Assembly: GCF_000497245.1 (NCBI RefSeq)
Contig: NZ_AWTC01000006.1
Span: 62,001-126,000 of the forward strand
Length of the DNA stretch: 64,000 nt
Direction of reading: 5' to 3'
Source of the DNA: Sporolactobacillus laevolacticus DSM 442
GTDB taxonomy: Bacteria; Bacillota; Bacilli; Bacillales; Sporolactobacillaceae
Part shown: one piece after another, positions 15,448 to 22,615 of the stretch
Position numbering within the stretch: the first letter of the stretch is position 1
Layout of the letters: every line of letters starts with the position of its first letter
Program-made: the position numbers and the translations under genes
Notes under the pieces: generated by a model
What the model saw: only the letters and a program-made list of their open reading frames with translations
What the model was told of the DNA's origin: nothing
The model's database searches: none

Positions 15448-16035
15448 ATGGGTTTCCGCTTTCGCAAAAGTATCAAGATCGCTCCAGGTATTAAATTCAA
15501 TATCAACAAAAAGAGCGTAGGCATGACATTCGGGACTCGCGGCGCGCATTTTACAGTTAATTCTAAAGGCACTCGTACAACAAGCGTGGGTGTCCCTGGG
15601 ACCGGGCTATCTTATACGGATGTCAAAACAACCAAGAAACGCCATCGGACCTCATCAACTGTTTATCAAGATATTAGCCCGTCCGGTCGCAGTGCAGAAC
15701 CAGTATATGATGCGCCACTACTTCGCAATGACCTGACGAATGATGAACTCATCCTTCTGAACAGCGAGATTAAGCGACGAGGCAAGAATATAGCTGTTGC
15801 CTATTTACTAGGCATCCTTCTGGGCATCGTTGGCGGCCACCGCTTTTATCTTGGCAAAGTTGGAACAGCTATTATCATGTTACTGATCACAGCCGGAACC
15901 ATGGGCTATGGAATTATTGTCACCGGTCCATGGACAATCATCGATCTCTTTCGTATGCCGAGAATGATTGAACAGAAAAATTTGGTATTAGAAAACAGAA
16001 TTGCACAAGAAATATTGGAGAGAAGACAGAACTAA
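15448..16035 (+). CDS. DUF4236 and TM2 domain protein
   Basis: A protein of 195 residues. Residues 1-55 match DUF4236 (MGFRFRKSIKIAPGIKFNIN, SVGMTFGTRGAHFTVN, TSVGVPGTGLSY). Residues about 110-175 match the TM2 domain: two membrane helices with the GGHRFYLGKVGTAI turn and a WTIIDLFRM ending. Both domains are common in prophage and plasmid cargo but their job is not known. ATG 15448 is preferred over a start nine bases upstream because AGGACGTGAT lies just before it. Confidence 0.75.
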   Translation: MGFRFRKSIKIAPGIKFNINKKSVGMTFGTRGAHFTVNSKGTRTTSVGVPGTGLSYTDVKTTKKRHRTSSTVYQDISPSGRSAEPVYDAPLLRNDLTNDELILLNSEIKRRGKNIAVAYLLGILLGIVGGHRFYLGKVGTAIIMLLITAGTMGYGIIVTGPWTIIDLFRMPRMIEQKNLVLENRIAQEILERRQN

Positions 16036-16119
16036 CTTCATCGCTCGCGCACCCACCTCTCCCCCGTTTGGTATTTTGCCAAATGGCATTATATAGATAA
16101 AAACATGGGGGAAATCATC

Positions 16120-16518
16120 ATGAAAAAGATTCTCAAACTATTTACAGCAGCTCTCTTATCACTTGGAATTTTGACAGGTGTGGCGCTACCGCAAGGTATT
16201 GTCCCGGCAGCGCCGCAAAATGTGGCTTACGCAAAGACAGCGCCACTTAAAGTCACCAGTTCTCTCTTAAACGTCTATCGCGGACAATATGCCTACTTCA
16301 CCATTAAAGGCAAAAAGAACGTTCAAGGCTATGCAACTGTTTACTACAAGTCAGGAACTAGCAGATCAAAAACTCTTGGGTACCAAAAATCAAACAATCA
16401 AGGATTAGTTACATGGCGGTGGAAAGTCGGAACAAATACCACACCCGGAACATGGAAGGTATATGTTAAGTTAGGAAATCAGACTAAATATCTTTATCTG
16501 ACTGTTCACAGAAGATGA
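16120..16518 (+). CDS. Secreted beta-rich hypothetical protein
   Basis: A protein of 132 residues with a signal peptide (MKKILKLFTAALLSLGILTG, cleavage near AYA-KT). The mature part of about 95 residues is rich in Tyr, Thr, Lys and Gly, with alternating beta strands (YRGQYAYFTIKGKKNVQGYA, TWRWKVGTNTTPGTWKVYVK), like a small immunoglobulin-like domain of surface proteins. ATG 16120 follows GGGGGAAATCATC. A possible promoter (TTGGTA 16068, TATATA 16090, 16-base spacer) precedes it. Its own expression in the lysogen is likely. Confidence 0.6.
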   Translation: MKKILKLFTAALLSLGILTGVALPQGIVPAAPQNVAYAKTAPLKVTSSLLNVYRGQYAYFTIKGKKNVQGYATVYYKSGTSRSKTLGYQKSNNQGLVTWRWKVGTNTTPGTWKVYVKLGNQTKYLYLTVHRR

Positions 16519-16590
16519 TTATATCAGATAAGTAAAAAGCGCCCCGGTTGGGGCATACATAAATTTTATCGTTTTCTATGGAGTGATCAA

Positions 16591-16920
16591 ATGAACAATC
16601 GAGTTGAATTTGTCCTTGCCTTGATCGGTACCATTTTGTCAACAATCGGATGGACGTTATCCATACTTTATATCATTAGTTTTGCCGCTATTACTCGACC
16701 AGCCAACCCTTCAATTGGTAATTTTCTTGTTGTTATCGCCCTTTCTGAACTTCCGTTTGTCGTTTTTAATTGGGCTGCTACATTTAGATTGAAACACAAA
16801 TCTGCAGGATGGGCAATTTACTTAATTGTTTCCGGTTGTTTGCTAGTTTTTTCACCAATGATACTCTTTGCTCCATTACTAATCACTGCAGGAGCAATAT
16901 CATATTGTCATAAAAAATAA
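16591..16920 (+). CDS. Hypothetical membrane protein (109 aa)
   Basis: A protein of 109 residues, ATG 16591 after GGAGTGATCAA. Three or four membrane helices (FVLALIGTILSTIGWTLSIL, FLVVIALSELPFVVFNWAA, AIYLIVSGCLLVFSPMILF, then a short last one) with very short loops. It resembles small DUF4064-type membrane proteins of Bacillales in layout, but I cannot fix the family. A weak GC-rich hairpin lies between it and the secreted protein gene. Confidence 0.5.
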   Translation: MNNRVEFVLALIGTILSTIGWTLSILYIISFAAITRPANPSIGNFLVVIALSELPFVVFNWAATFRLKHKSAGWAIYLIVSGCLLVFSPMILFAPLLITAGAISYCHKK

Positions 16921-16939
16921 CTATTTGGGGGATACAATC

Positions 16940-17317
16940 ATGGGATTTTTCGATGGATTAATTGGTAATGCATCAAATGTACAGCCTGAGGAAGTACAGA
17001 AAGAAGTCGGCAGCATTTTGACGGATGGCGAAGAAATTACTGCGGCCTTTAAGTTGATTCGCGATCTGATCATCTTTACTGAAAAGCGCCTTATCTTGGT
17101 GGACAAGCAAGGTATAACCGGTAAAAAGGTGGACTACCACTCTATTCCGTATAAAAGCATTTCTCATTTCAGCGTTGAAACAGCCGGCCATCTTGATCTT
17201 GATGCTGAACTGAAGATATGGATTTCTGGCGCAGCTTTACCTGCAGTTTCGAAGACATTTAGGAAGGATAATCATATTTTTGATGTACAGAAGATTTTGG
17301 CACAGATGACCTGTTGA
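16940..17317 (+). CDS. Bacterial PH-like domain protein
   Basis: A protein of 125 residues starting at ATG 16940 after TTTGGGGGATACAATC. The pattern TDGEEITAAFKLIRDLIIFT, EKRLILVDKQGITGKKVDY, SIPYKSISHFSVETAG fits the bacterial pleckstrin-homology (bPH_1, YvbH-like) fold, a single small beta-barrel domain found on many Bacillales chromosomes and prophages. Its ligand is unknown. Only four bases of intergenic space separate the upstream stop from its ribosome site, so the two are probably expressed together. Confidence 0.7.
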   Translation: MGFFDGLIGNASNVQPEEVQKEVGSILTDGEEITAAFKLIRDLIIFTEKRLILVDKQGITGKKVDYHSIPYKSISHFSVETAGHLDLDAELKIWISGAALPAVSKTFRKDNHIFDVQKILAQMTC

Positions 17318-17393
17318 TAAATTATATAGTTCAAATAGCTTTAAATATTAACTACTAGGTATAAAAATTATAAAAAATCGGAGGACCTTATTA

Positions 17394-18365
17394 ATGGGAC
17401 AGACAATAAGATACTACAATTGCTTTATAAATCACAATAATAACCACACAAACTTATCAATTGGTGATTATGTGGATGCAATCATAGGAGTAAACGCAGA
17501 GAGACGTTTCAAACATTTAACTTCAGGAAATATATGTCTTATAGGAGCTGAAGCGCCGGGAGATAGAGCATTAGCTCGAAATAACCAGCCTATTGATTAT
17601 AGAATACGCAGATGCGTTTTTGCAAAGTATCGTGAAAATAAGCCTTATCTGGGAACAATTGGAACTGATAGATTAGATGAAATAGCTGATGATGTCATTG
17701 AAACAACATCAGTAACTTTTTTTCCTCAATTTTTCTTGATGGCAATTGAATTTAGTTTCAGTGGCGCACGTGAAAAAGCAGTTACTGACTACTTATCAAG
17801 TTTCTTACCATTTGATGATCCCAACAACTCTTGGTCTATTGAATTAGTACAGATTAATACAAATTTAAGATTTGATGATGTAAGACAATCAAGAAAACTT
17901 AAACAGGTCGAACTAAAATTGGATCTTTCGGGAAATAATAGGACTATTTTTCACCATAATGAGGAGTATCATTCAGTAATTGGTGACCTAATAGGCAACG
18001 CAATAGGAACCAATCAAGAATTAGGAGTTAATACGACCACTCTTAATTTTAGCAAAGGACGCTCTCGAAATAATATATTAAATCACGAATTATTTATCGA
18101 TCTCCTTGCACATATTGATATGGAAAGTTCACTATTCGAGTCAATAAAAGTAACATATGAAAGCCCAACAACTAACCGTACCGAGACAATTGATTTAAAA
18201 AACGAAGGTGTGCTAAAATCGATTTTAGATTTAGACGATAATGCTTCATGGGAATTAATAACAAACGAAACCGTTGAAAATTATTATCTTAAAGGTCAGC
18301 CAGGAAGTAACCAGCATAGAAATTATGAAAAAGTACACGATCGTATACCTAACTTAAGATTTTAA
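17394..18365 (+). CDS. Unknown soluble protein, first gene of an AT-rich pair
   Basis: A protein of 323 residues, ATG 17394 after GGAGG. No membrane segment or signal peptide. Visible parts: YYNCFINHNNNHTNLSIGDY at the start, DRLDEIADDVIETTSV near 95-110, a beta-rich middle (VELKLDLSGNNRTIF) and SLFESIKVTYESPTT near 255. I recognise no family. It overlaps, or nearly touches, the membrane protein gene downstream, and the two are much more AT-rich than their neighbours, which points to separate acquisition. A soluble sensor or effector paired with a membrane partner is an inference. Confidence 0.5.
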   Translation: MGQTIRYYNCFINHNNNHTNLSIGDYVDAIIGVNAERRFKHLTSGNICLIGAEAPGDRALARNNQPIDYRIRRCVFAKYRENKPYLGTIGTDRLDEIADDVIETTSVTFFPQFFLMAIEFSFSGAREKAVTDYLSSFLPFDDPNNSWSIELVQINTNLRFDDVRQSRKLKQVELKLDLSGNNRTIFHHNEEYHSVIGDLIGNAIGTNQELGVNTTTLNFSKGRSRNNILNHELFIDLLAHIDMESSLFESIKVTYESPTTNRTETIDLKNEGVLKSILDLDDNASWELITNETVENYYLKGQPGSNQHRNYEKVHDRIPNLRF

Positions 18366-18379
18366 TGCGAGGGAGTACA

Positions 18380-19063
18380 ATGCATAAATATTTTGATCTA
18401 TTCTTTTTTTATTGTGAACGATGGGCAATAAATATTATTATTGCCCCCTTTTTTATATTTTGTATTTATAATCATATTTGCTCGGTTCTAAAATTAAAAA
18501 TTCCTTATTCACTTCAATTGGATAATTGGATAAGTAACTCTGCCAGTTCCACTGTCATGAATCTTCAGGGAACATTACTGACCATTGCATCAATTCTTAT
18601 TGGTATTTACTTTTCAATGTTTACTTTTTTAATTACGATAAATAAAGAATCAATTTTAGTTAAAATATCCCAAAAAAACTTTAATAAACTTTTAAAGTTT
18701 ATCACATTTGCATTCGCTGGATCTTTTATCTACATTTTTGCTTCCTTGGTTACCGCATTTGTTTATTCACCAAAAGAAGCCCCCAATTATTACTTTACTC
18801 TATTCACAATTATCATTATCGCTTATATGATATTATCTTCACTTAGAATCGGCTTTGTGTTATTTGTTTCTTTCATCGTAGATTTAAAACAAATTACACT
18901 GCATGTTGAAGATGAAAAAAGCGTTGAACGAAGAAATAATGAAATTATGGAAAGACTTGACACATATCTTCAATACACTGAATCAGAACGTGGTAGAGCA
19001 GCCGCAAGTCGTATTAATCAATTAAACGAAGAACGTCATTCTTCGAATAATGGGAACAATTGA
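18380..19063 (+). CDS. Four-helix membrane protein, second gene of the AT-rich pair
   Basis: A protein of 227 residues. ATG 18380 follows GAGGGAGTACA. Membrane helices lie at about 15-40, 58-85, 105-128 and 138-168; the last 55 residues are cytoplasmic, charged and helical (RRNNEIMERLDTYLQYTESE). No transporter motif is seen. The combination of a 320-residue soluble protein with a four-helix membrane protein recalls several two-gene phage-defence systems (for example Kwa), but this is a likeness of layout, not of sequence. It is followed by a terminator. Confidence 0.5.
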   Translation: MHKYFDLFFFYCERWAINIIIAPFFIFCIYNHICSVLKLKIPYSLQLDNWISNSASSTVMNLQGTLLTIASILIGIYFSMFTFLITINKESILVKISQKNFNKLLKFITFAFAGSFIYIFASLVTAFVYSPKEAPNYYFTLFTIIIIAYMILSSLRIGFVLFVSFIVDLKQITLHVEDEKSVERRNNEIMERLDTYLQYTESERGRAAASRINQLNEERHSSNNGNN

Positions 19064-19077
19064 AGCACGAATCACTC

Positions 19078-19101
19078 GGCCCTTTACGGGCTTTTCTTTT
19101 T
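19078..19101 (+). terminator. Terminator after the AT-rich gene pair
   Basis: GCCC and GGGC around TTTAC are followed by TTTTCTTTTT. The stem is short but the T-tract is good. It closes the pair as a unit separate from the ImmA gene. Confidence 0.55.
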
Positions 19102-19217
19102 ACTTTATAATACGAACATATATTCTTGTTTATTAGATAAACGGATGACCGGTTACCCACCGGCTATTTTTTATCACTACAAGTCGAACATACATTCCTG
19201 TGTTTGGAGATGATTTT

Positions 19218-19826
19218 ATGAATAACCCCTATAATCCCCCGCTTATTGAAAAATGGGTGTCTAAGACTTTCGTACATGCCGGTCTTATCTATCCTTCTGA
19301 TCTTCGTGCTAACAAAATATGCAAAGCTTTCAATATTGAATATGGTCATCATTTTGGAATAGCTGGTTCGAGAATGGTCGGAAATGATTCATTCATTGTC
19401 ACAGACGAGCGATTGCAGCTCCCTGAACAACACGAACAGTTCTTGCATGAGTTAGGTCATATTCTCAGACATGACGGAGACCAATGTAACATGCCACAGA
19501 TGCTACGAGAATACCAAGAATGGGATGCTGAACTGTTTTCCATGTACGCTGCCATCCCCTTCCACATGATCGATTTTGGCCGTCCACACACCGTTCATAG
19601 CATCATGGAGGAATTCAAGGTTACGAAAGCTACAGCCTTCAAACGTATGGGAGATATCCAGCAAAAGTCATATTGGGCGGAACGCAGGAAACACGAAAGT
19701 AAACGTTCATCCCCTAAACAATTTTTGCTGAAAAATTGTTCATCTGAGACGCAGCGTATCATGAATCAATTAGCTTCTCAACTTGCTGAGAAAGGTGCAT
19801 CTTATGAAATCAAGAGTTTATTATGA
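19218..19826 (+). CDS. ImmA/IrrE family metallopeptidase
   Basis: A protein of 202 residues. The zinc site HELGH lies near residue 79 (EQFLHELGHILRHDGDQ), with a downstream glutamate in WDAELFSMYAAIP, the ImmA/IrrE pattern. In ICEBs1 and phi105 such enzymes cleave the short repressor and trigger induction, and the repressor at 13.9 kb is of the right type. Here, however, the two genes are 5 kb apart with cargo between them. ATG 19218 follows GGAG. The C-terminal 50 residues are basic and less conserved. Confidence 0.85.
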   Translation: MNNPYNPPLIEKWVSKTFVHAGLIYPSDLRANKICKAFNIEYGHHFGIAGSRMVGNDSFIVTDERLQLPEQHEQFLHELGHILRHDGDQCNMPQMLREYQEWDAELFSMYAAIPFHMIDFGRPHTVHSIMEEFKVTKATAFKRMGDIQQKSYWAERRKHESKRSSPKQFLLKNCSSETQRIMNQLASQLAEKGASYEIKSLL

Positions 19827-20157
19827 CAGCGACTATGAGGGAAATCTGTGCCCGCTTTGGTACACGATCGAGGGATCGATTGATTGGGAACAATCAACAT
19901 CATATTTTCCAATCAATGCTCCATTTGAACGTATTGACAGCGTTCAATTTAACGATGGTATCATCAGCTGCTCTGTATTTTCCCAAGAGCTCATGGTAAA
20001 TGATAATAAACCCGAACAATTAGGAATCAACCTTGAGGCTATTATAGCAAGGATTAGCGTACACATTGAGCCTTATAGAGTGGAACGATTAATAATTCAA
20101 ATTGTTGACATTGAAGAAGTGCTTCAGATCGGAAATGAGCAATTCAATTGGCGTTAA
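19804..20157 (+). CDS. Hypothetical phage protein (117 aa)
   Basis: A protein of 117 residues. ATG 19804 lies six bases after GAAAGGTG and within the end of the ImmA gene, so the two are coupled. Mixed alpha/beta, acidic, with two WxxxxS-type aromatic spots (CPLWYTIEGSIDWEQ) and a C-terminus VERLIIQIVDIEEVLQ. No family recognised. As the partner gene of ImmA it might modulate the protease or repressor; this is speculation from position only. Confidence 0.5.
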   Translation: MKSRVYYDSDYEGNLCPLWYTIEGSIDWEQSTSYFPINAPFERIDSVQFNDGIISCSVFSQELMVNDNKPEQLGINLEAIIARISVHIEPYRVERLIIQIVDIEEVLQIGNEQFNWR

Positions 20158-20229
20158 GTGTTCGTTGAGCTGTTCCTCTATCTATAAATGTATTACTTAG
20201 ATACAGTGCGTTAAAGAGGAGGAAAAATA

Positions 20230-21438
20230 ATGTACTTTGATACAATAAAGTTAAAAAGCGGTACTCGATATATTTGCTCTGAGGATGGACCGCACAATCC
20301 AGTAACTGGTAAACGCAGACAAATTCGTCGTAGAGGTAAAACAAAAAAAGAAGCAAAAGCAAAAGTCGAAAAAGTTATCAAACAACTCGAAGGGCTTGTT
20401 TATGTTGATGTTAAAAAGTTGGAAAAAACACCTTTTGATCGACTGGCTACTAAATGGTTAGATTTTTACTCTGTAAATGCAGGCGTCAAAAAAAATACCA
20501 TAAGAAAAAGATCGAAGGAAATTAAAGTACTCAATCGATATATTCCTAAGGTACCAATCGGTAATGTGAGTCCGCTGATGTACCAGGATATTTTAACTGA
20601 TTTAGCAAATAATGATTACGCAAAAAATACAATTTCTGGAATCCATTGTACAGCAAATATGATTTTCAAACAGGCAGTCGCATGGAAGATGTTAAAGGAA
20701 AATCCATGCCAGAACGCTACAATTCCAAAAAAGCCAAAAACGATTGAAGATGTCAAAAAAGAAAGCATTGAAAATAAATATTTCGAAGATGAAGAACTAG
20801 ATCTTTTTCTTGACGCTGTTGATGAATTTGGACTTTACAATGATCGAGCGATTTTCTACACATTGCCGTTTACTGGCCTTCGTTCTGGTGAACTATGCGC
20901 ATTACTATGGGAAGATATTGATTTTGAAAATAGCACATTGAGTGTGTCAAAAACAATTTATACGGAAAATGACAACATGCGTGAATTTGAACTGACAACA
21001 CCAAAAACGATCACATCGGCGCGGATTATTACAGTTGATCCGGACATTATGATGATGTTAAAAAAACATCGATCAATTCAAGCAAAGGTGAAACTTCAGA
21101 ATCCTGGATACTATGACGATGAAAAATTCGTTATTGCGCGACCTAATGGGTATCCACTATTTCCATATGACATTGGCCGACATATGAAGCGCTTATTAAA
21201 GAAAACCACAATTGAAAAGTACTTAACACCTCACGGTCTACGTCACACACATATCAGTATGCTTACAGAAATGGGTACAGACTTGAAATCAATCATGGAC
21301 CGCGTAGGCCATAAAGATATGAAAACAACGATTGAAATTTACACACACGTCACTAAAAAAATGAAAAAGAACACATCTCAGAAAGTGACCCATTATCTGA
21401 GAAATGTTCTTAAAAGAGAAGTAGCAGAAACAAAATGA
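20230..21438 (+). CDS. int: Tyrosine recombinase, phage integrase
   Basis: A protein of 402 residues with the usual Bacillales phage integrase layout: an N-terminal arm-binding part (RQIRRRGKTKKEAKAKVEK), a core-binding SAM-like domain (about 65-165), and a catalytic domain with Arg in TGLRSGELCALLW, Lys in a beta hairpin, His-x-x-Arg in TPHGLRHTHISML, a second His in VGHKDMKTTIEIYTHV and its Tyr nucleophile. ATG 20230 follows AGAGGAGG. It inserts and, with a directionality factor, excises the prophage. It is the rightmost recognisable phage gene. Confidence 0.95.
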   Translation: MYFDTIKLKSGTRYICSEDGPHNPVTGKRRQIRRRGKTKKEAKAKVEKVIKQLEGLVYVDVKKLEKTPFDRLATKWLDFYSVNAGVKKNTIRKRSKEIKVLNRYIPKVPIGNVSPLMYQDILTDLANNDYAKNTISGIHCTANMIFKQAVAWKMLKENPCQNATIPKKPKTIEDVKKESIENKYFEDEELDLFLDAVDEFGLYNDRAIFYTLPFTGLRSGELCALLWEDIDFENSTLSVSKTIYTENDNMREFELTTPKTITSARIITVDPDIMMMLKKHRSIQAKVKLQNPGYYDDEKFVIARPNGYPLFPYDIGRHMKRLLKKTTIEKYLTPHGLRHTHISMLTEMGTDLKSIMDRVGHKDMKTTIEIYTHVTKKMKKNTSQKVTHYLRNVLKREVAETK

Positions 21439-21456
21439 GCAGTTTTTGCTACTTTT
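21421..21456 (+). terminator. Integrase terminator overlapping an operator-like site
   Basis: GTAGCAGAAAC and GTTTTTGCTAC pair across the stop codon and are followed by TTTTTT. Within it GAGCAGTTTTTGCTA (21437-21451) is close to the 15-bp operators of the immunity region, with one half-site mismatch. Probably a terminator; repressor binding here is possible. Confidence 0.6.
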
Positions 21457-21498
21457 TTATGATTTTAGATCATTGAAAGGCTCAAAAATGCCTTTAGA

Positions 21499-21738
21499 TC
21501 ACTTCATCTTGCTCATCATGTCCATCATTTTACTCATCATTTCGTCGCATTTGTGCATACAGCTCATCATTTCATCTTTGTTCATCATCATGTCGTCCAT
21601 CATCATATCCATGCCCGACATTCGTTCCATCATCATATTCATGCATTTCATTTGGCAAACCATCTTTTCCATTTCCATCATCATCATCATGTTCATCTGC
21701 ATCATCATTGACTTGTTCATCATGTCCATTTTTTCCAT
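21499..21738 (-). CDS. Extremely methionine-rich protein (38 Met in 79 residues) with two CxxxC motifs
   Basis: A protein of 79 residues, 38 of them Met (48%). ATG 21738 follows a strong GGAGGG ribosome site. Runs such as MMMQMNMMMMMEMEKM alternate with charged residues, which gives an amphipathic all-helical profile with one Met-coated face. Cysteines occur only as C28-x3-C32 and C60-x3-C64; CxxxC in helices binds Cu(I) in Csp copper-storage proteins, and Met clusters bind copper in other families. No signal peptide, so cytoplasmic. Codons for the other residues vary, which argues against a mere ATG repeat. Copper binding or oxidant buffering is inference; it lies downstream of tandem SAM riboswitches. 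Confidence 0.75.
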   Translation of the reverse strand: MEKMDMMNKSMMMQMNMMMMMEMEKMVCQMKCMNMMMERMSGMDMMMDDMMMNKDEMMSCMHKCDEMMSKMMDMMSKMK

Positions 21739-21961
21739 CGTAAAATCCCTCCAGAATTTGTTTTGAGGAAAAAAATCGTTTCGACTTAACGAAAAAGCAA
21801 CGGTAATCGATTCCTTTCCACAACCTAAATTTACCATGGAAAAGAGGCGGAATCAAAGCATATTCGCAGTTTCAAAAATAGTGTGTAATCGAAAAGGGAC
21901 ATGAAAGCTTGCTCCCACGCCTTTTCTCGTATTCTATTAATAAAAAAGATCTATGAGTTAC

Positions 21962-22300
21962 TCAACAAATTCTTTGATTTTGGACTCTCAGCCGATCAAT
22001 TTCTTTACCTAATTCAATTCTGCGCTGCTTCAAAGTAAATAATTCAGCCTTTAAATCATCAGCTGGAAACTGAGCATCGCTACGTAATTGCTGATACAAG
22101 TTGAGAATTCTGCGGTTTACATAAGTAAACTGCTCCTGCAAATCTTTCTCTTTCAGCTTTTCAAAATCGTCTCGGCCATTCTGAAGTTCAGCCAACTTTC
22201 TCTTAATCTCTTCCTGCCATTCATGGTCGTGAAGCTGCTTAGCATAAAGATACAAATCCAGATAGTTATCTACTTGCGCGTATTTTGCATGACTTGACAT
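21962..22300 (-). CDS. Hypothetical coiled-coil protein downstream of tandem SAM riboswitches
   Basis: A protein of 112 residues. ATG 22300 lies eight bases after AAGGGG; a TTG two codons upstream is less likely. All-helical, charged, with heptad leucines (IKRKLAELQNGRDDFEKLKE, FTYVNRRILNLYQQLRS, ELFTLKQRRIELGKEIDRLR). No membrane part, no family recognised. Its leader contains two SAM-I aptamers, so it should be made when S-adenosylmethionine is low. No sulfur-metabolism motif is visible, so either the gene belongs to that response in an unknown way, or a deletion has joined the riboswitch to it. Confidence 0.6.
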   Translation of the reverse strand: MSSHAKYAQVDNYLDLYLYAKQLHDHEWQEEIKRKLAELQNGRDDFEKLKEKDLQEQFTYVNRRILNLYQQLRSDAQFPADDLKAELFTLKQRRIELGKEIDRLRVQNQRIC

Positions 22301-22314
22301 ATACAAAACCCCTT

Positions 22315-22403
22315 CTTATCTTCATTCCGGAATTAGCACGGTACTTATTTTAAGCCCGTTGCTGAGACTTCATGGGGCCGGTCCCTCTGCCTCTCTTGAT
22401 AAG
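22315..22403 (-). promoter_or_regulatory. SAM-I (S-box) riboswitch, distal copy of a tandem
   Basis: On the minus strand the S-box elements appear in order: CTTATCAAGAGAGGC, GAGGGACCGGCCC, ATGAAG, CAGCAAC, GTGCTAATTCC and closing GATAAG. The P1 helix is CTTATC/GATAAG. The ribosome site AAGGGG starts right after P1 and no terminator follows, so control may act on translation. Confidence 0.9.
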
Positions 22404-22426
22404 AATGATCCGGCTATTTTTCACTA

Positions 22427-22476
22427 AGAAAAATGAAAAGCGATCATTTTCTTAAAGATCAAGAAAAATAATCGCT
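22427..22476 (-). terminator. Riboswitch terminator of the proximal S-box
   Basis: AGCGATTATTTT and AAAATGATCGCT pair on the minus strand, followed by TTTCATTTTT. The 5' arm can instead pair with AAAAATAA just after the aptamer, which gives the antiterminator. Classical SAM-dependent transcription control. Confidence 0.8.
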
Positions 22477-22497
22477 ACATCCGCTCGGCTTATTTTT

Positions 22498-22597
22498 CTT
22501 ATCTCTCAGATTTACTCTGCTGGAATTAACACCATGCACATCTAATGTGCTGGTTGTCGGGTTTCATTGGGCCAGTCCCTCCACCACTCTAGATAAG
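22498..22597 (-). promoter_or_regulatory. SAM-I (S-box) riboswitch, proximal copy of a tandem
   Basis: Minus strand: CTTATCTAGAGTGGTGGAGG, then GACTGGCCC, ATGAAACCC, GACAACC, a hairpin, TGGTGTTAATTCC, and GAGAGATAAG. All conserved S-box cores are present. It senses S-adenosylmethionine and, through the terminator at 22427-22476, stops transcription when SAM is high. Confidence 0.92.
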
Positions 22598-22615
22598 ATT
22601 TATTTGATTAATGTT

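Larger units (their letters stand above)
1..21456. mobile_element. Prophage, early/lysogeny half (left part outside window)
   Basis: The block holds a tyrosine integrase at its right end, an immunity region with divergent HTH regulators near 13.8 kb, a plus-strand lysogeny and cargo arm, and a long minus-strand early arm with RecT, SSB, a DnaD-like replisome organiser, an SbcC-like ATPase, a DUF1064 nuclease, PcfJ/PcfK, DUF3102 and XtrA/YqaO. No terminase, capsid or lysis genes are visible, so structural genes should lie left of base 1. The right limit is placed at the integrase terminator by inference. No attachment core could be identified because only one end is visible. Confidence 0.9.

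Noticed and set aside
17394-19063. Direct assignment of the gene pair to the Kwa system
   Set aside because: Only size and membrane layout agree; gene order differs and I see no diagnostic sequence motif.
21421-21500. A precise attachment core for the prophage
   Set aside because: Only one end is visible and no tRNA or tmRNA gene lies there, so no repeat can be compared.
21446-21766. Plus-strand frame of 106 residues rich in Ile, Ser and Met that looks like a membrane protein
   Set aside because: It is the mirror of the minus-strand ATG repeats (CAT becomes His, Ile or Ser codons) and has no ribosome site; the minus-strand frame has a strong one.
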